Below are positions 1 through 11,065 of a DNA stretch of 64,000 bases, one piece after another (the stretch's first letter is position 1; every line of letters begins with the position of its first letter). Origin of the DNA: Polyodon spathula (taxonomy: Eukaryota; Chordata; Actinopteri; Acipenseriformes; Polyodontidae); assembly GCF_017654505.1 (NCBI RefSeq), contig NC_054543.1, positions 26,290,747 through 26,354,746 of the forward strand, read 5' to 3'. A model generated the notes under the pieces. The model had not been told where the DNA came from. It searched no databases and was given only the letters and a program-made list of their open reading frames with translations. A program made the position numbers and the translations under genes.

Positions 1-89
1 TAAAGATGAAAGGAACTGAGGTGTTTTCAGTCTGGCAGCCTGATTTAGAGCAGCAAAGGTGTCTGCACTACTATTATTATTATTATTAT

Positions 90-128
90 TGTAGACATTT
101 AGCAGACGCCTTTATCCAATGATCAACA
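90..128. repeat. Short dispersed fish repeat fragment (SINE-tail-like)
   Basis: A short (TAT)n run is followed by the words TTTAGCAGACGCC and TTTATCCAA, which recur in many fish genomes as part of V-SINE-like or related dispersed repeats. Only this core is visible; no tRNA-like head with A and B boxes was found next to it. The assignment rests on recall of the motif. Confidence 0.25.
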
Positions 129-959
129 TATGTTCACCTGTTAGCAGTAATTGAATGGGTGTAACCACTTTATTTTGAAAAAAAAAAAATCTCATTATTT
201 TGCTTCTTGACATTTACATACTTTCAAGCAAGTAACAAAAATACAGTCAGGTACTGAAAATTCAGAGCTACAAAACAATCTCAGTAGCAACATTCTCCTG
301 CACAAACACACAGTTATGTGAGAGCAATGTGCCTGACAGTTGTGGCATATGAACTAAGAGTATTTGTCATGCATACTCATCATGGATACATTTCGGGCAC
401 CCCAAAGCTCTCCAAAAAGGCCACCTTTTGAATGAAATATTGGACAAATAAGTAAAAAAGAGGATTATAAAATCTAATTAATTTGGCAATATATAGCATG
501 TGAGGTGCCAGAACTTGCTCAACAAACTAGTGTATGACTGGCCATAAAGATTTACACAATATTCATTTTTGGAGAGGTTTGGGGATCCTTGGGCCTAGCT
601 TTGTAAAAACTCATGTAGAATTTGATCCCTTTATTCAATCAGTTTTAAAAAAATCTGTCTCTTTTCATGTGCTACAAGGTGAAAATATGAAGATAGAATA
701 TAAACAAATGAAATGCGTTTCTTGTTTTTTATGGTTTTTTTTTTTTTTTTTGGATATCTCCTTCCAGTGTGGTACTGAGTAAGACATATCAAATCTGAGA
801 TTTTAGTCCTAATGGCCAGGGGGTTACCTTGAATTCAAGCCCTGAACCATGCCTGTGCTGTCTATACTTTGGAAGATAATGTGATTTATTTAAGGCCATA
901 GCCCTCCAGGTGGAAATTGTCTGTGGGAGGCTGGGGGTTTAGCAGGTTAATTCACCTGT

Positions 960-1179
960 CTCTAAACAGACGATTTCACGCTAGATAACATCATCCATTG
1001 AGTTCTGTTACAGGCTTGACAGTAAAGCAGTTCCAAAACCAATCAAAGCACACTCTGTAAGGGGAGTGGCTACTACAAAATTAAAATCTGTTTCGATTCA
1101 GGACATCTGCAATGCCGCCACTTGGGCATCTTTTGACACTTTCATCAAGCACTACAACTGCAATATTTCTTGCTCTTAG
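960..1179 (+). pseudogene. DIRS-like tyrosine recombinase, C-terminal fragment
   Basis: The plus-strand reading shows the C-terminal part of the tyrosine recombinase that DIRS-type retrotransposons use instead of an integrase. Visible blocks are PIKAHSVRGVAT (around 1035-1075, the H-x-x-R box) and SIQDICNAATWASFDTFIKHY (about 1092-1155), ending at a TAG at 1177-1179. The final H-x-x-R and W-to-Y spacing fits the catalytic core of the family, with the tyrosine near the end. Upstream, the frame is broken by stops and indels, so this is a relic. Directly downstream lies a foldback (1299-1620), as expected for DIRS terminal structures. I am fairly sure of the family and unsure of the left limit. 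Confidence 0.7.
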
Positions 1180-1298
1180 CCTAACTTTTCTTCTCCAGTT
1201 TTATCTGTGGTTTCTTCTACTAGGATCTAACATACCACCCTTCAGTCTACATACTTTGGTATAGTTCACATTGTGTGGAGTTCATCAGACAAGGTAAG

Positions 1299-1620
1299 AA
1301 TACGAAGATTACCTGTAATATGGTTTCTTCATTGGATGATGAACTCCACACACCTATATCCCACTCTCCTGTTCCCCCTCTATTTTTCATTTCTATTTTT
1401 GGTTTGTTTACTTTATTGAAATTTTGCCAACCTGACAAGGATATGAGGTGGATTTTATGGAGGAGGAGCACGCTACTAGTGCATATAAGGATTAAAAAGG
1501 TTCTCTGGGAAAGAGATATGGTTCTTTCTCCTGACCCTGGTGACATGGAGACCAGGAGGTTCACGTTGTGTGGAGTTCATCATCCAATGAAGAAACCATA
1601 TTACTGGTAATCTTCGTATT
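1299..1620. repeat. 54-bp inverted repeat (foldback) at the DIRS end
   Basis: The arms at 1299-1352 and 1567-1620 are reverse complements over 54 nt with one mismatch, separated by 214 nt. Part of the arm (TGTGTGGAGTTCATCA) also occurs in direct orientation at 1273-1288. A mix of inverted and direct terminal repeats just after the recombinase gene is typical of DIRS-group elements, so this is best read as the element's 3' terminal or internal complementary region. The palindrome also explains the mirror-image open frames seen here on both strands. Confidence 0.85.
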
Positions 1621-2649
1621 GTACCAATCGCTTAGATTTTGAGCTCCGGCCCTCTTCAGTTCCTGTTTGGAAGCACATCAAAACAAACCATAATCCTTAG
1701 TACCGTACTGAAGCTTGATATCAGCTAGTCACCAACTTTGTTCCGCTACTTTTTTCGTTACAATTGGTATTAATTTAGTATGCAGCTGGGGATGACCCCG
1801 AGATAGTACGGTACTAACTGATATGCAACTTACTAACTCTGCAAGTTCATTGCAATTGACCCATCAAGTTTCTCATAACTGTGTCCACTGACTATTACCA
1901 AAGCGTCCGTTTTATCCACTAGATGTCGCAGTTGCCCATTAACCCTTAAAATGCCAGTCCTTTCAAATTCCTGACTCCAGGAAGTCTCTTTCCAGTATAA
2001 TACATGTCCAGTATAATAAAATTAATCAAGTCCCTTTGAAGCTTGGAGAAGATGACATTTTCTTGTGGTCTATCATATCATTACAGTGATTATCATCCGA
2101 ACAAACAAAATTATAAAATTCTTGTAATTTTATCAAATTTATACTTGAGCAACATGACAATTGTCAGTCTAAGTCACTGAGTTCAGAAGAAATTTTTTAA
2201 TTTGACAGTATATGCACCAAGTTTTTAAATTTCTGGTGAGTGCCCAGAACAAACATGAGTATAAAAATACACCTATTGTAGTTTGTATATTAATAAATTA
2301 TGTTGTTTTACTATAAAATAATACATATATTTTACTTATTTAACATTGATGTTAATTCGAGAACGTTTACTTTCATAAAAGAAAGTGCTATTAAATGCAT
2401 TAGTATAAAAAAACAAAATTGCTAACGTTACTTGGAAGCATTTGTTTCCTTTACTTGTGTGGCGATTAAGAGAATGTACATTTTTTTGTTTGTTTTTTTA
2501 AATACCATTTATAATAACATCCTGAGTTTTGCATATCGCTGCTTTTATGCTGACAGTTTAACAAAATAAACTGCCTATCCTTCCATTAAGTTAACTCATT
2601 TACGCAACTACCCTTTTTTTTTTTTTTTTACAATAGCAACACCATGGGA

Positions 2650-2704
<55 letters not shown>

Positions 2705-3103
2705 GGGTTCTGAGCATGCGCTTATTTTTCCCCATGTGGTGCATAGGCTGCAGTATAATGCTCATCATGTCTTTACTGAAGTTAAAATAAAGAAGCAACA
2801 CAGTTGTTTAGGCTATATTACATATGTGCATGATTGTGTTTTTTTTTTTGTTTGTTTTCTTTTTAGAATTACATTCAATTTACGTTAAAAAAAAAAAATC
2901 TTGTCAAAATGCTTAATAGTCAAAAGTTCCACTTTGCTACAGTAATTTTACAGTGAGCAAGCATTTTTTTTTAAAATTTTACAAAGAACAATATTTGTGT
3001 TTTTATGTTAGAAAACCAGCCATGCTTTGCCAGTGTACAACTTATTATCACAATGCTGTATGTTTTTGCTGTATGGAATTAACCCGGCCCGGCTAGAGTG
3101 TAC
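1621..3103. other. map3k2 intronic sequence, no gene seen
   Basis: AT-rich sequence between the DIRS foldback and the map3k2 coding exon. I see no conserved coding block on either strand. It contains a CA microsatellite and several T-rich runs. In gene terms it lies downstream of the second coding-region exon of map3k2, that is, in its following intron. Confidence 0.5.
2651..2698. repeat. (CA)n microsatellite
   Basis: About 24 uninterrupted CA dinucleotides. Probably polymorphic in length. Confidence 0.97.
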
Positions 3104-3222
3104 CTGATTTTTGGGAGAAGAGGCTTTGGGTTTTCCAATGTCAGACAGAGACATGGCGGGGCGGCTGGCCCTGTGCAACTCAGCCAGATCCTGCATGATC
3201 GAGTTCAACGCTTGCTGCTCAT
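3104..3222 (-). CDS. map3k2: map3k2 (MEKK2) coding exon, residues 2-41
   Basis: This 119-nt minus-strand exon encodes the extreme N-terminus of MAP3K2, a MAPK kinase kinase that activates MEK5-ERK5 and JNK pathways. The reading starts DEQQALNSIMQDLAELHRAS and continues RPAMSLSDIGKPKASSPKNQ, which I recognise as nearly the same as vertebrate MAP3K2 residues 2-41. The paralogue MAP3K3 differs after the first dozen residues. The splice acceptor is at 3224-3223 (TTGTACAG) and the donor GT at 3103-3102. The first codon is split: its G comes from the upstream exon at 3895-3967. The exon ends in phase 0, matching the residue (Q41) where I recall the family's PB1-domain segment beginning. The PB1 and kinase exons are not in the window and should lie beyond its left edge. 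Confidence 0.92.
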
Positions 3223-3894
3223 CTGTACAAAAAACAGGAAATCAAACAGGAGAGGTTCGACACACAGACACAATCACTATCTTTTGAACCTCTTGAATCC
3301 CAATGAAATATTTCAATGTCATTGAAAACTTGGCATCAGTCCAGAGGAGCTTGCTACAGAAACTTACTCCAGGTGTATTAGCAAGCTATCCACTCCCCAC
3401 CAAAGCAATATATGAAAGTAGCACACCTCCTAAATAACAAATGACTATTTTGCACAAAATCTCTCAGGAGATAGATACACACTGTGTTAGGGATGACTGA
3501 GGCATGGCAAGCAATCATGATGATCTGTCTGACAATTACTGGACTTCGAAACCAAGACAGATTTTCAGTGTAGCATGCAATCTAATTTTCTGCATCAATT
3601 TCTACATAATTATCTAATAAATCACCATAATTACGGAAACCACTACCGTCACCAGTATTAAAAAGGACTAGGACTGTCTAGTTGTCTTTGCGTAAAATAT
3701 AAAAATGAAGTGACACATACATACTAGTGCCTCCATCAGAAATATGCATCCCCAGTGAGGGATAATGAGACAGTAAGGGAGACTTGGTTATTACATGCTT
3801 AAAGGATATCGGTGGTATTTGTTCTTACATCGCTACAGTAATTTAGTGACTATAAAGAAGGATTTATTCCTATTCAATGGAACATTCATCTTAC

Positions 3895-3967
3895 CCATAC
3901 TGGCAGCAGGCTGACTGACCCAGGCTTAAGGAAAATAGGTTTCTCCCATCAGCAATCTCTTTTCTAC
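3895..3967 (-). CDS. map3k2: map3k2 start-codon exon (5' UTR plus ATGG)
   Basis: Minus-strand exon of about 73 nt. Its last four bases are ATG G (ATG at 3898-3896), followed at once by a consensus donor GTAAGA (3894-3889). Joined to the next exon it gives M-D-E-Q-Q-A, the MAP3K2 N-terminus, so the start codon is firmly placed although only four coding bases are present. The acceptor is inferred at 3969-3968 after a pyrimidine tract (TTCTGTCTCCTAG on the minus strand). The intron to the next exon is 672 nt. A split first codon is easily missed by gene predictors. The upstream part is 5' UTR. Confidence 0.82.
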
Positions 3968-4117
3968 CTAGGAGACAGAATACAGTTTGTAAATGAGGTA
4001 AAAAGATTCAAAGTTCACTGTTAGTGCCACATTTGCATGATATACAGTAGGCCTATACAATGTTATTAAGCCTGATGCTCTTAATTGTACTTTAATTCTT
4101 GAAGTTTTTTTTTTTTT

Positions 4118-4208
4118 TCTGTATACAACTCTAAGTCGCTCTGGGTAAGGCCGTCTGCTAAGAAATAAAAAAAATTAAAAATAAATACATAAATAAATAA
4201 ATAAATAA
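4118..4208. repeat. SINE-tail-like fragment with (AAAT)n tail
   Basis: Contains the words AAGTCGCTCTGGGTAAGG and GTCTGCTAAGAAATAAA followed by AAAT repeats. This is the reverse-orientation relative of the motif near position 100 and resembles the 3' end of V-SINE-like fish repeats. No complete SINE head is visible. Confidence 0.35.
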
Positions 4209-4908
4209 TAATATTCAGATATGAGCATATGGTCTGCATATAGGAGAGTAAACAAGTTAAAAACAATGCGGCAGTCAAACTGTCTCATAGTGTGCTGTCC
4301 CTTTCATGGAGAAATCTAGTCACATGATCTTAATATGGGAGCAGGTCAATGAGGAGGTCTCTGAGAAACAATAGTGGTTGTGGCAGTGGCAGCTTTCAGC
4401 TTTGTACAATTAATAATAAAACCATGACGTTCAAACGACCACAAATTACCACAATTGTGTCACAGGACAAAGGAAGGATAATGCGTGCAGCCTTTCAGTA
4501 AAAATACAACAAAATACAGTGGGATTTGCATGTTCCTATCCCTGCACTGAGATAAAATCATGCCGTCTGCCGCGACGGTGTATCATGGCAGCAATTGCCA
4601 ATTTTCAGAAAACATTGAATCAGCAGCACTTCATTATTCCTGCCACTAGGCCAATAGCAGCATGTGGTCTTTCATTATTGAATGTTCTTGGGAGACAAAA
4701 CCCTAAACAATGGTGTGCAGCTAAAAAATGTAGACACAAAGTCACAGTGAAAGTTTAATTGACAGTTATTTATTTTTGGTTTCTATCCAGTCACGTCACA
4801 GCTTAATATTAAAAACAAAATGCCCGTCCCCATGTAATAATGAATGAGCAACAACTGGATCCATATATCTACTGTATATTTATGTATATGTTATTGTTTG
4901 GGTTTTGT

Positions 4909-4938
4909 ATTTTTTTTTTTGGGGGGGGGGGGGGGGGG
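4909..4938. repeat. T12-G18 homopolymer junction
   Basis: A run of T is followed directly by 18 G on the plus strand. G runs of this length can form quadruplexes and are prone to length errors in sequencing. Confidence 0.9.
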
Positions 4939-5441
4939 TTGTGTTCAAATGTGTATTATTTGAATGTGGCCTACATTAATGTTGCATGTGGAGGTCTGCT
5001 CTGTACGATAAAATGTCAGATGAAAATGTGTAGTCTAAAATAAAAAATGTCAGAGTTCTATACTCAAGCCAGCACATTCAGTATTAATGAAAATGTATGA
5101 TTTCGTTGCTGTCAGATTACACCGTGTAACAATTTTTTTTTTTTTTTTTGGTTCCTGGGTAGTGAGTGTTATTTCCTAATTGCTTATGCCTCAAAAGTAT
5201 AGAAAATGGCTATTATTCCCCACAAACTTTGCTTTTGTGACCAGGACAGTGATATTTTGAAATTTACCTATTTTCCAGAACATTCCAGATACATTCAGTG
5301 CTGAGTAAACTTGGAGTAACTGCTAGAACTTTCTAGAACTTTCCAGTAATATAAATAGTAGTATAAATACAGGGGCCTTAAGCCCACCAGTTCAGTTTAG
5401 TTCCAGCTGCCTAAGTGGATACATATCTGCATTTTTCTGAG

Positions 5442-7258
5442 ATGGCATCAAGAGGCTGCAAGCATCCGGCAGACGCATTTTGCTATGTCTGCGGCCAATT
5501 TATCAAGACAAGAGCGAAAAAGTACTCCGTGAAAGCATCTGCTAAGATGTGTGAGGCCTACAAGGCATATTTCGGCATGCCTGTCGGGGATTAAGACAAA
5601 CCCTGGGCACCTCATTTCACCTGCGAGCACTGCAAAAAAAACTCTGGAAGGTAAGATGGACAATTGTTGCTTGGAATTTTATGTTACAAAATTTGTTAAA
5701 ATTTTTAAAATTGTAAAAGTTTTTAATTTTAAAATGTTTTACAATTTTCAATGTTATTGAAAAAATATATCATATATGAAAAATGTTGCGAGAATCTCTT
5801 ACACATCAGTCATGGGTGAAATAAATGTATTTTTGTAGGATGGTACAGAGGGGAAAAGAGAGCCATGAAGTTCGCTATCCCAAGAATTTGGCGGGAACCC
5901 ACTGACCACTCAAGCAACTGCTACTTCTGCATGGTGGACCCTTCCAAACGTCGGACTGGCAAGAATGCACCTGCTATCATGTATCCGGAACTTCCTTCAT
6001 CCATCGCCCCGGTGCCACACTGCCATGAGCTCCCCGTACCCACTCCTCCGGAGAGCGAGCAGCCGTCTTTAGAAGAGAGCAGCAAGTCAGAGAGCGAGGA
6101 AGACGTTGTAGATCCAGATGACAATTTCAGAGGTGGAGCTGAGGAGAGAAACTCATACTACCCCAACCAAAAAGACCACAACGACTTGATTAGAGATCTT
6201 GGTCTCACCAAGTCCAATGCCGAGCTTTTGAAGTCTAGGCTCAAGCAGTGGAACTTGTTGGATGAAAGTGTGCAAGTCACAGAGGAAGCGTCGCCAACCT
6301 TTTTCCAGCTTCTTCACCCGTCAAGATGGGCTCTGCTTCTGCCACAATGTGACCAGTCTGTTCGAGGCAATCGGAATCGCCTGTAACCAGAATGAGTGGC
6401 GCCTCTTCATTGACAGCTCATCCAGGAGCCTCAAAGCCGTGCTGCTCCATAACGGTAACAAGTACCCGTCTCTTCCCCTGGCTCACTCGGTGCACCTCAA
6501 AGAGGATTACAGCAGCATGAAGACCTTGCTGGACGCCTTGAAGTATGATGAGTACGGCTGGGAGGTCATAGGAGACTTCAAAATGGTGGCATTCCTAAGG
6601 CGCACTACCACAGGTGGGACTGGCCACAGCGGACCAAGTTCTCTGTGGGGAGGAACAACGTCAAGTGGGAGCCACTGGTGGACCCCCGGAAGGTGCTGAT
6701 GCCACCACTGCACATCAAATTGGGCCTTATGAAACAATTTGTCAGAGCTCTAGATAAGGAGTCGGCAGCCTTCAAGTACCTTCAGGACTTCTTCCCTAAG
6801 CTGTCTGAGGCAAAGGTCAAAGCCGGTGTCTTCGTCGGACCACAGATAAAGAAGATCCTGGAGTGCAATGAATTCCACAAGAAGCTCACTAGTAAGGAGA
6901 AAGCAGCTTGGAACAGCTTTGTCGCTATGGTTCGGGGCTTCCTGGGCAATCACAAGGCCGAAAACTATGTGGAGCTGGTTGAGACTCTGGTGAAGAACTA
7001 CGGCACAATGGGCTGTAGGATGTCCCTCAAAGTCCATATCCTTGATGCTCATCTTGATAAATTCAAGGAGAACATAGGAACGTACTCGGAGGAGCAAGGC
7101 GAGCGCTTCCACCAGGATATACTGGACTTGAACGCCGCTACCAAGGACAGTATAACGAGAACATGATGGGAGACTACATTTGGGGGCTGATTCATGAAAG
7201 TGATTTACAGTATAATCGTAAATCTCGGAAAAACTACTCACTTCTAAATCTTTTGTAG
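5442..7258 (+). pseudogene. Transposase of the CACTA-like element, disabled
   Basis: Exon 1 starts at the ATG at 5442 (MASRGCKHPADAFCYVCGQF, with paired Cys/His suggesting zinc binding) and ends at a GTAAGA donor (5651). A 188-nt intron ends at TTTTTGTAG, and exon 2 runs from 5839 to the TAG at 7256-7258. Visible blocks include a second CxxC cluster (NCYFCMV), a Ser/Glu-rich linker, DGLCFCHN, PPLHIKLGLMKQFV, LKVHILDAHLDKF and GERFHQD. I recall near-identical uncharacterised proteins in many fish and invertebrates, but no established function beyond presumed transposition. This copy is broken: a TAA in exon 1 (about 5592), an extra A in an A8 run (5634-5641), a frameshift near 6278, an internal loss plus frameshift near 6597 removing a Cys-rich stretch, and a 1-nt loss near 7125. 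Confidence 0.7.
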
Positions 7259-7477
7259 TCATTTTTGTATTACTTTAGTATAAATACATGTTAATTTGGA
7301 TTCATATGTTGTTTTTTTCTGACTTTATGTGAACGAAAAGACACAAATTCGCCCGTTTTCTCATTGGAAATAGTGATATTTCAAAATATCACTGTCCTGG
7401 TCACAAAAGCAAAGTTTGTGGGGAATAATAGCCATTTTCTATACTTTTGAGGCATAAGCAATTAGGAAATAACACTT

Positions 7478-7828
7478 AAGAACATAAGAACATAAGAAAG
7501 TTTACAAACGAGAGGAGGCCATTCGGCCCATCTTGCTCGTTTGGTTGTTAGTAGCTTATTGATCCCAAAATCTCATCAAACAGCTTCTTGAAGGATCCCA
7601 GGGTGTCAGCTTCAACAACATTACTGGGGAGTTGATTCCAGACCCTCACAATTCTCTGTGTAAAAAAGTGTCTCCTATTTTCTGTTCTGAATGCCCCTTT
7701 TTCTAAACTCCATTTGTGACCCCTGGTCCTTGTTTCTTTTTTCAGGCTGAAAAAGTCCCTTGGGTCGACACTGTCAATACCTTTTAGAATTTTGAATGCT
7801 TGAATTAGGTCGCCACGTAGTCTTCTTT
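7478..7828 (-). mobile_element. CR1 LINE, outer 5'-truncated copy, 3' part
   Basis: The 3' end of a CR1-type LINE on the minus strand, starting with the octamer-like tail AAGAACATAAGAACATAAGAA and ending at ...GTAGTCTTCTTT. It sits inside the right TIR of the CACTA-like element. Its sequence resumes at 10844 with GTTCAAGACTGAAC, so it is one copy interrupted by a second CR1 (7829-10843). Confidence 0.88.
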
Positions 7829-8024
7829 AGAACATAAGAACATAAGAAAGTTTACAAACGAGAGGAGGCCATTCGGCCCATCTTGCTCGTTTGGTTGTTA
7901 GTAGCTTATTGATCCCAAAATCTCATCAAGCAGCTTCTAGAAGGATCCCAGGGTGTCAGCTTCAACAACATTACTGGGGAGTTGATTCCAGACCCTCACA
8001 ATTCTCTGTGTAAAAAAGTGTCTC

Positions 8025-9693
8025 CTATTTTCTGTTCTGAATGCCCCTTTTTCTAAACTCCATTTGTGACCCCTGGTCCTTGTTTCTTTTTTTCAGGCTG
8101 AAAAAGTCCCTTGCGTCGACACTGTCAATACCTTTTAGAATTTTGAATGCTTGAATTAGGTCGCCACGTAGTCTTCTTTGTTCAAGACTGAACAGATTCA
8201 ATTTTTTTAGCCTGTCTGCATATGACATGCCTTTTAAGCCCGGAATAATTCTGGTCTTATTCTCTTCTTTGCACTCTTTCTAGAGCAGCAATATCTTTTT
8301 TATAGCGAGGTGACCAGAACTGAACACAATATTCAAGATGAGGTCTTACAAGTGCATTGTACAGTTTTAACATTACTTCCCTTGATTTAAATTCAACACT
8401 TTTCACAATGTATCCGAGCATCTTGTTAGCCTTTTTTATAGCTTCCCCACATTGCCTAGATGAAGACATTTCTGAGTCAACAAAAACTCCTAGGTCTTTT
8501 TCATAGATTCCTTCTCCAATTTCAATATCTCCCATATGATATTTATAATGTACATTTTTATTTCCTGCGTGCAGTACCTTACACTTTTCTCTATTAAATG
8601 TCATTTGCCATGTGTCTGCCCAGTTCTGAATCTTGTCTAGATCATTTTGAATGACCTTTGCTGCTGCAACAGTGTTTGCCACTCCTCCTACTTTTGTGTC
8701 GTCTGCAAATTTAACAAGTTTGCTTACTATACCAGAATCTAAATCATTAATGTAGATTAGGAATAGCAGAGGACCTAATACTGATCCCTGTGGTACACCG
8801 CTGGTTACCACACTCCATTCTGAGGTTTTTCCTCTAATCAGTACTTTCTGTTTTCTACATGTTAACCACTCCCTAATCCATGTACATGTGTTTCCTTGAA
8901 TCCCAACTGCGTTCAGTTTGAGAATTAATCTTTTGTGCGGGACTTTGTCAAAAGCTTTCTGGAAATCTAAATAAACCATGTCATATGCTTTGCAATTATC
9001 CATTATCGATGTTGCATCCTCAAAAAAATCAAGCAAGTTAGTTAGGCACGATCTCCCTTTCCTAAAACCATGTTGACTGTCTCCCAGTACCCTGTTACCA
9101 TATAGGTAATTTTCCATTTTGGATCTTATTATAGTTTCCATAAGTTTGCATATAATAGAAGTCAGGCTTACTGGTCTGTAGTTACCTGGTTCAGTTTTGT
9201 TTCCCTTTTTGTGGATCGGTATTACGTTTGCAATTTTCCAGTCTGTCGGTACCACCCCTGTGTCAAGAGACTGCTGCATGATCTTGGTTAGCGGTTTGTA
9301 AATTACTTCTTTCATTTCTTTGAGTACTACTGGGAGGATCTCATCCGGCCCAGGGGATTTGTTTATTTTAAGAGCTCCTAGTCCCTTTAACACTTCTGCC
9401 TCAGTTATGCTAAAGTTATTTAAAACTGGATAGGAACTGGATGACATGTGGGGCATGTTGTCAGTATCTTCCTTTGTAAAAACTTGTGAAAAGTAATCAT
9501 TTAACATATTTGCTATTTTTTTTTCTTCCTCTACGATTTTGCCATTTGTATCTCTTAAACATTTAATCTCCTCTTTGAATGTTCTCTTGCTGTTGTAATA
9601 TTGGAAAAACATTTTGGAATTGGTTTTAGCTCCCTTAGCAATGTTCATTTCTATTTCTCTCTTGGCCTTTCTAACTTCCTTTTTGACTTGCAT
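8025..9693 (-). pseudogene. CR1 ORF2, reverse transcriptase and C-terminal domain
   Basis: The main 478-residue frame (8257-9693) contains the non-LTR reverse transcriptase: NYRPVSLTS, HGFRKGRSC, LDFQKAFDKVPH (first catalytic Asp), SGVPQGSVLGPLLFLIYIND and FADDTK (the catalytic FADD). The C-terminal segment typical of CR1 ([15 protein letters not shown] and onward) follows. Frame breaks occur near 8250 (small insertion) and near 8090 (extra T in a T run), so the last part reads in another frame as [15 protein letters not shown]. The protein copies its own RNA at nicked target DNA. Sequence is nearly identical to the copy at 43000-44601, which suggests recent activity of the family. Confidence 0.88.
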
Positions 9694-9740
9694 TTGCAGT
9701 TCTGTGTACTCTTTCTGTGTACTTTCTTTTTGGTCCTTTT

Positions 9741-10580
9741 TTAATGCTCTGTAAAGTGCCTTTTTTCGCTGAATATTTTTTTAATTGATCTATTAAACCA
9801 TTTTGGCAATTTAGTTTTACATTTAGATTTGTCTACTTTAGGGATATAATTGTTTTGCGCCTCTAGTACTACATTTTTGAAGAACAACCATCCTTCTTCT
9901 GTGGGTGTTTTCTCTATTTTACTCCAATCTACTTCTGTTAGTCTCTGTTTCATACCTTCATAGTTTGCTTTTCTAAAATTGTAAACCTTAGCTTTAGTCT
10001 TTACTTTTGAGGATTTAAAAAACACTTCAAATGAGACCATGTTGTGGTCTGAGTTTGCCAGTGGTTCTCTGACCTCTGTTTTAGTTATTCTATCTTCGTT
10101 ATTTGAAAAGACTAAATCAAGGCATGCCTCCCCTCTAGTGGGTGCCTTCACAAATTGTGTTAGGAAGCAGTCATTTGTCATTTCCACCATTTCTATTTCA
10201 TCCTTCGCGCTACCCACCGGGTTTTCCCATTTTATTTGGGGGAAGTTGAAATCCCCCATTAGTATGGCTTCTCCTTTGCTACACACATTTCTAATGTCAT
10301 TGTATAACAGATTATTTTGCTCACCGTCTGAATCTGGCGGTCTATAGCATGCTCCTATTATTATGCCTTTTGAATTTTTGTCTGTTATTCTGACCCATAT
10401 TGATTCGGTTTTATTTTCTTTGTCCAGGTTTAACACCTGGGCTTCAAGACTGTTTCTTATGTATAGCGCTACCCCTCCTCCTCGTCTGTCCTGCCTGTCT
10501 TTCCTATACAGTGTATACCCACAAATATTATATTCGTCCCCATCACTCTCAGATAACCACGTTTCTGTAACACCTATCAC
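9741..10580 (-). pseudogene. CR1 ORF2, apurinic-type endonuclease domain
   Basis: The 279-residue open stretch carries the APE-type endonuclease that nicks target DNA to prime reverse transcription. Visible motifs in order are TETWL (about residues 5-9), GGGVALYIR, a YRPP block, GDFNFPQIKW (the catalytic D-x-N) and SDHNMV near residue 178 (the D-H of the active site). All key residues are present. The frame is lost near 9741-9783, at a T-rich run, before it reaches the reverse transcriptase in the neighbouring frame. In a functional element both would form one polyprotein, so I call it a lightly damaged pseudogene. The true ORF begins upstream of the first ATG, near 10670, where the frame is still open. 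Confidence 0.85.
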
Positions 10581-10843
10581 ATCATAGTTACCTGTTAGTG
10601 CAGTAGCTTCAAGTTCTAGAATTTTGTTTCTGATACTTCTAGCATTTAGATAAATACATTTAATGGTTGTCTTACCTGAGTTGTTGTTCTTGTTTTGTTG
10701 CGGTCTCCCTTCTGTTTTTTTGTTGATTTCTCCCCCCTTCCTTTCTAGTTTAAATGCTTCCGAACCTGCTCGAGGATCTTTTCTCCGAGTAGACTAGTTC
10801 CCTTGTTATTTAAATGCAGTCCATCCCGTCTATACAGATAGTC

Positions 10844-11065
10844 CTTTGTTCAAGACTGAACAGATTCAATTTTTTTAGCCTGTCTGCATATGACATGCCT
10901 TTTAAGCCCGGAATAATTCTGGTCGCTCTTCTTTGCACTCTTTCTAGAGCAGCAATATCTTTTTTATAGCGAGGTGACCAGAACTGAACACAATATTCAA
11001 GATGAGGTCTTACTAGTGCATTGTACAGTTTTAACATTACTTCCCTTGATTTAAATTCAACACTT
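10844..11065 (-). mobile_element. CR1 LINE, outer copy, 5' part
   Basis: The continuation of the outer CR1 copy (7478-7828): ORF2 C-terminal coding from GTTCAAGACTGAAC to AAATTCAACACTT, truncated at its 5' end where the CACTA-like TIR resumes. The TIR word AACACTTA is present on both sides of the CR1 block, consistent with a target duplication. Together the two parts make a CR1 of about 570 bp. Confidence 0.82.

Larger units (their letters stand above)
7829..10843 (-). mobile_element. CR1 LINE, inner near-full-length copy
   Basis: A CR1-clade non-LTR retrotransposon of about 3.0 kb on the minus strand. It has a short 5' region (10580-10843), an endonuclease, a reverse transcriptase and a 3' end of repeated AAGAACAT-type octamers, a feature of CR1. 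It inserted into an older CR1: the host sequence AGTCTTCTTT stops at 7828 and picks up again at about 10838 (AGTCCTTTG), giving a short probable target duplication. The copy is close to intact apart from a few frameshifts. Confidence 0.88.

Noticed and set aside
1247..1610. Overlapping open frames on both strands, considered as a small gene pair
   Set aside because: The mirror-image frames result from the 54-bp inverted repeat of the DIRS element.
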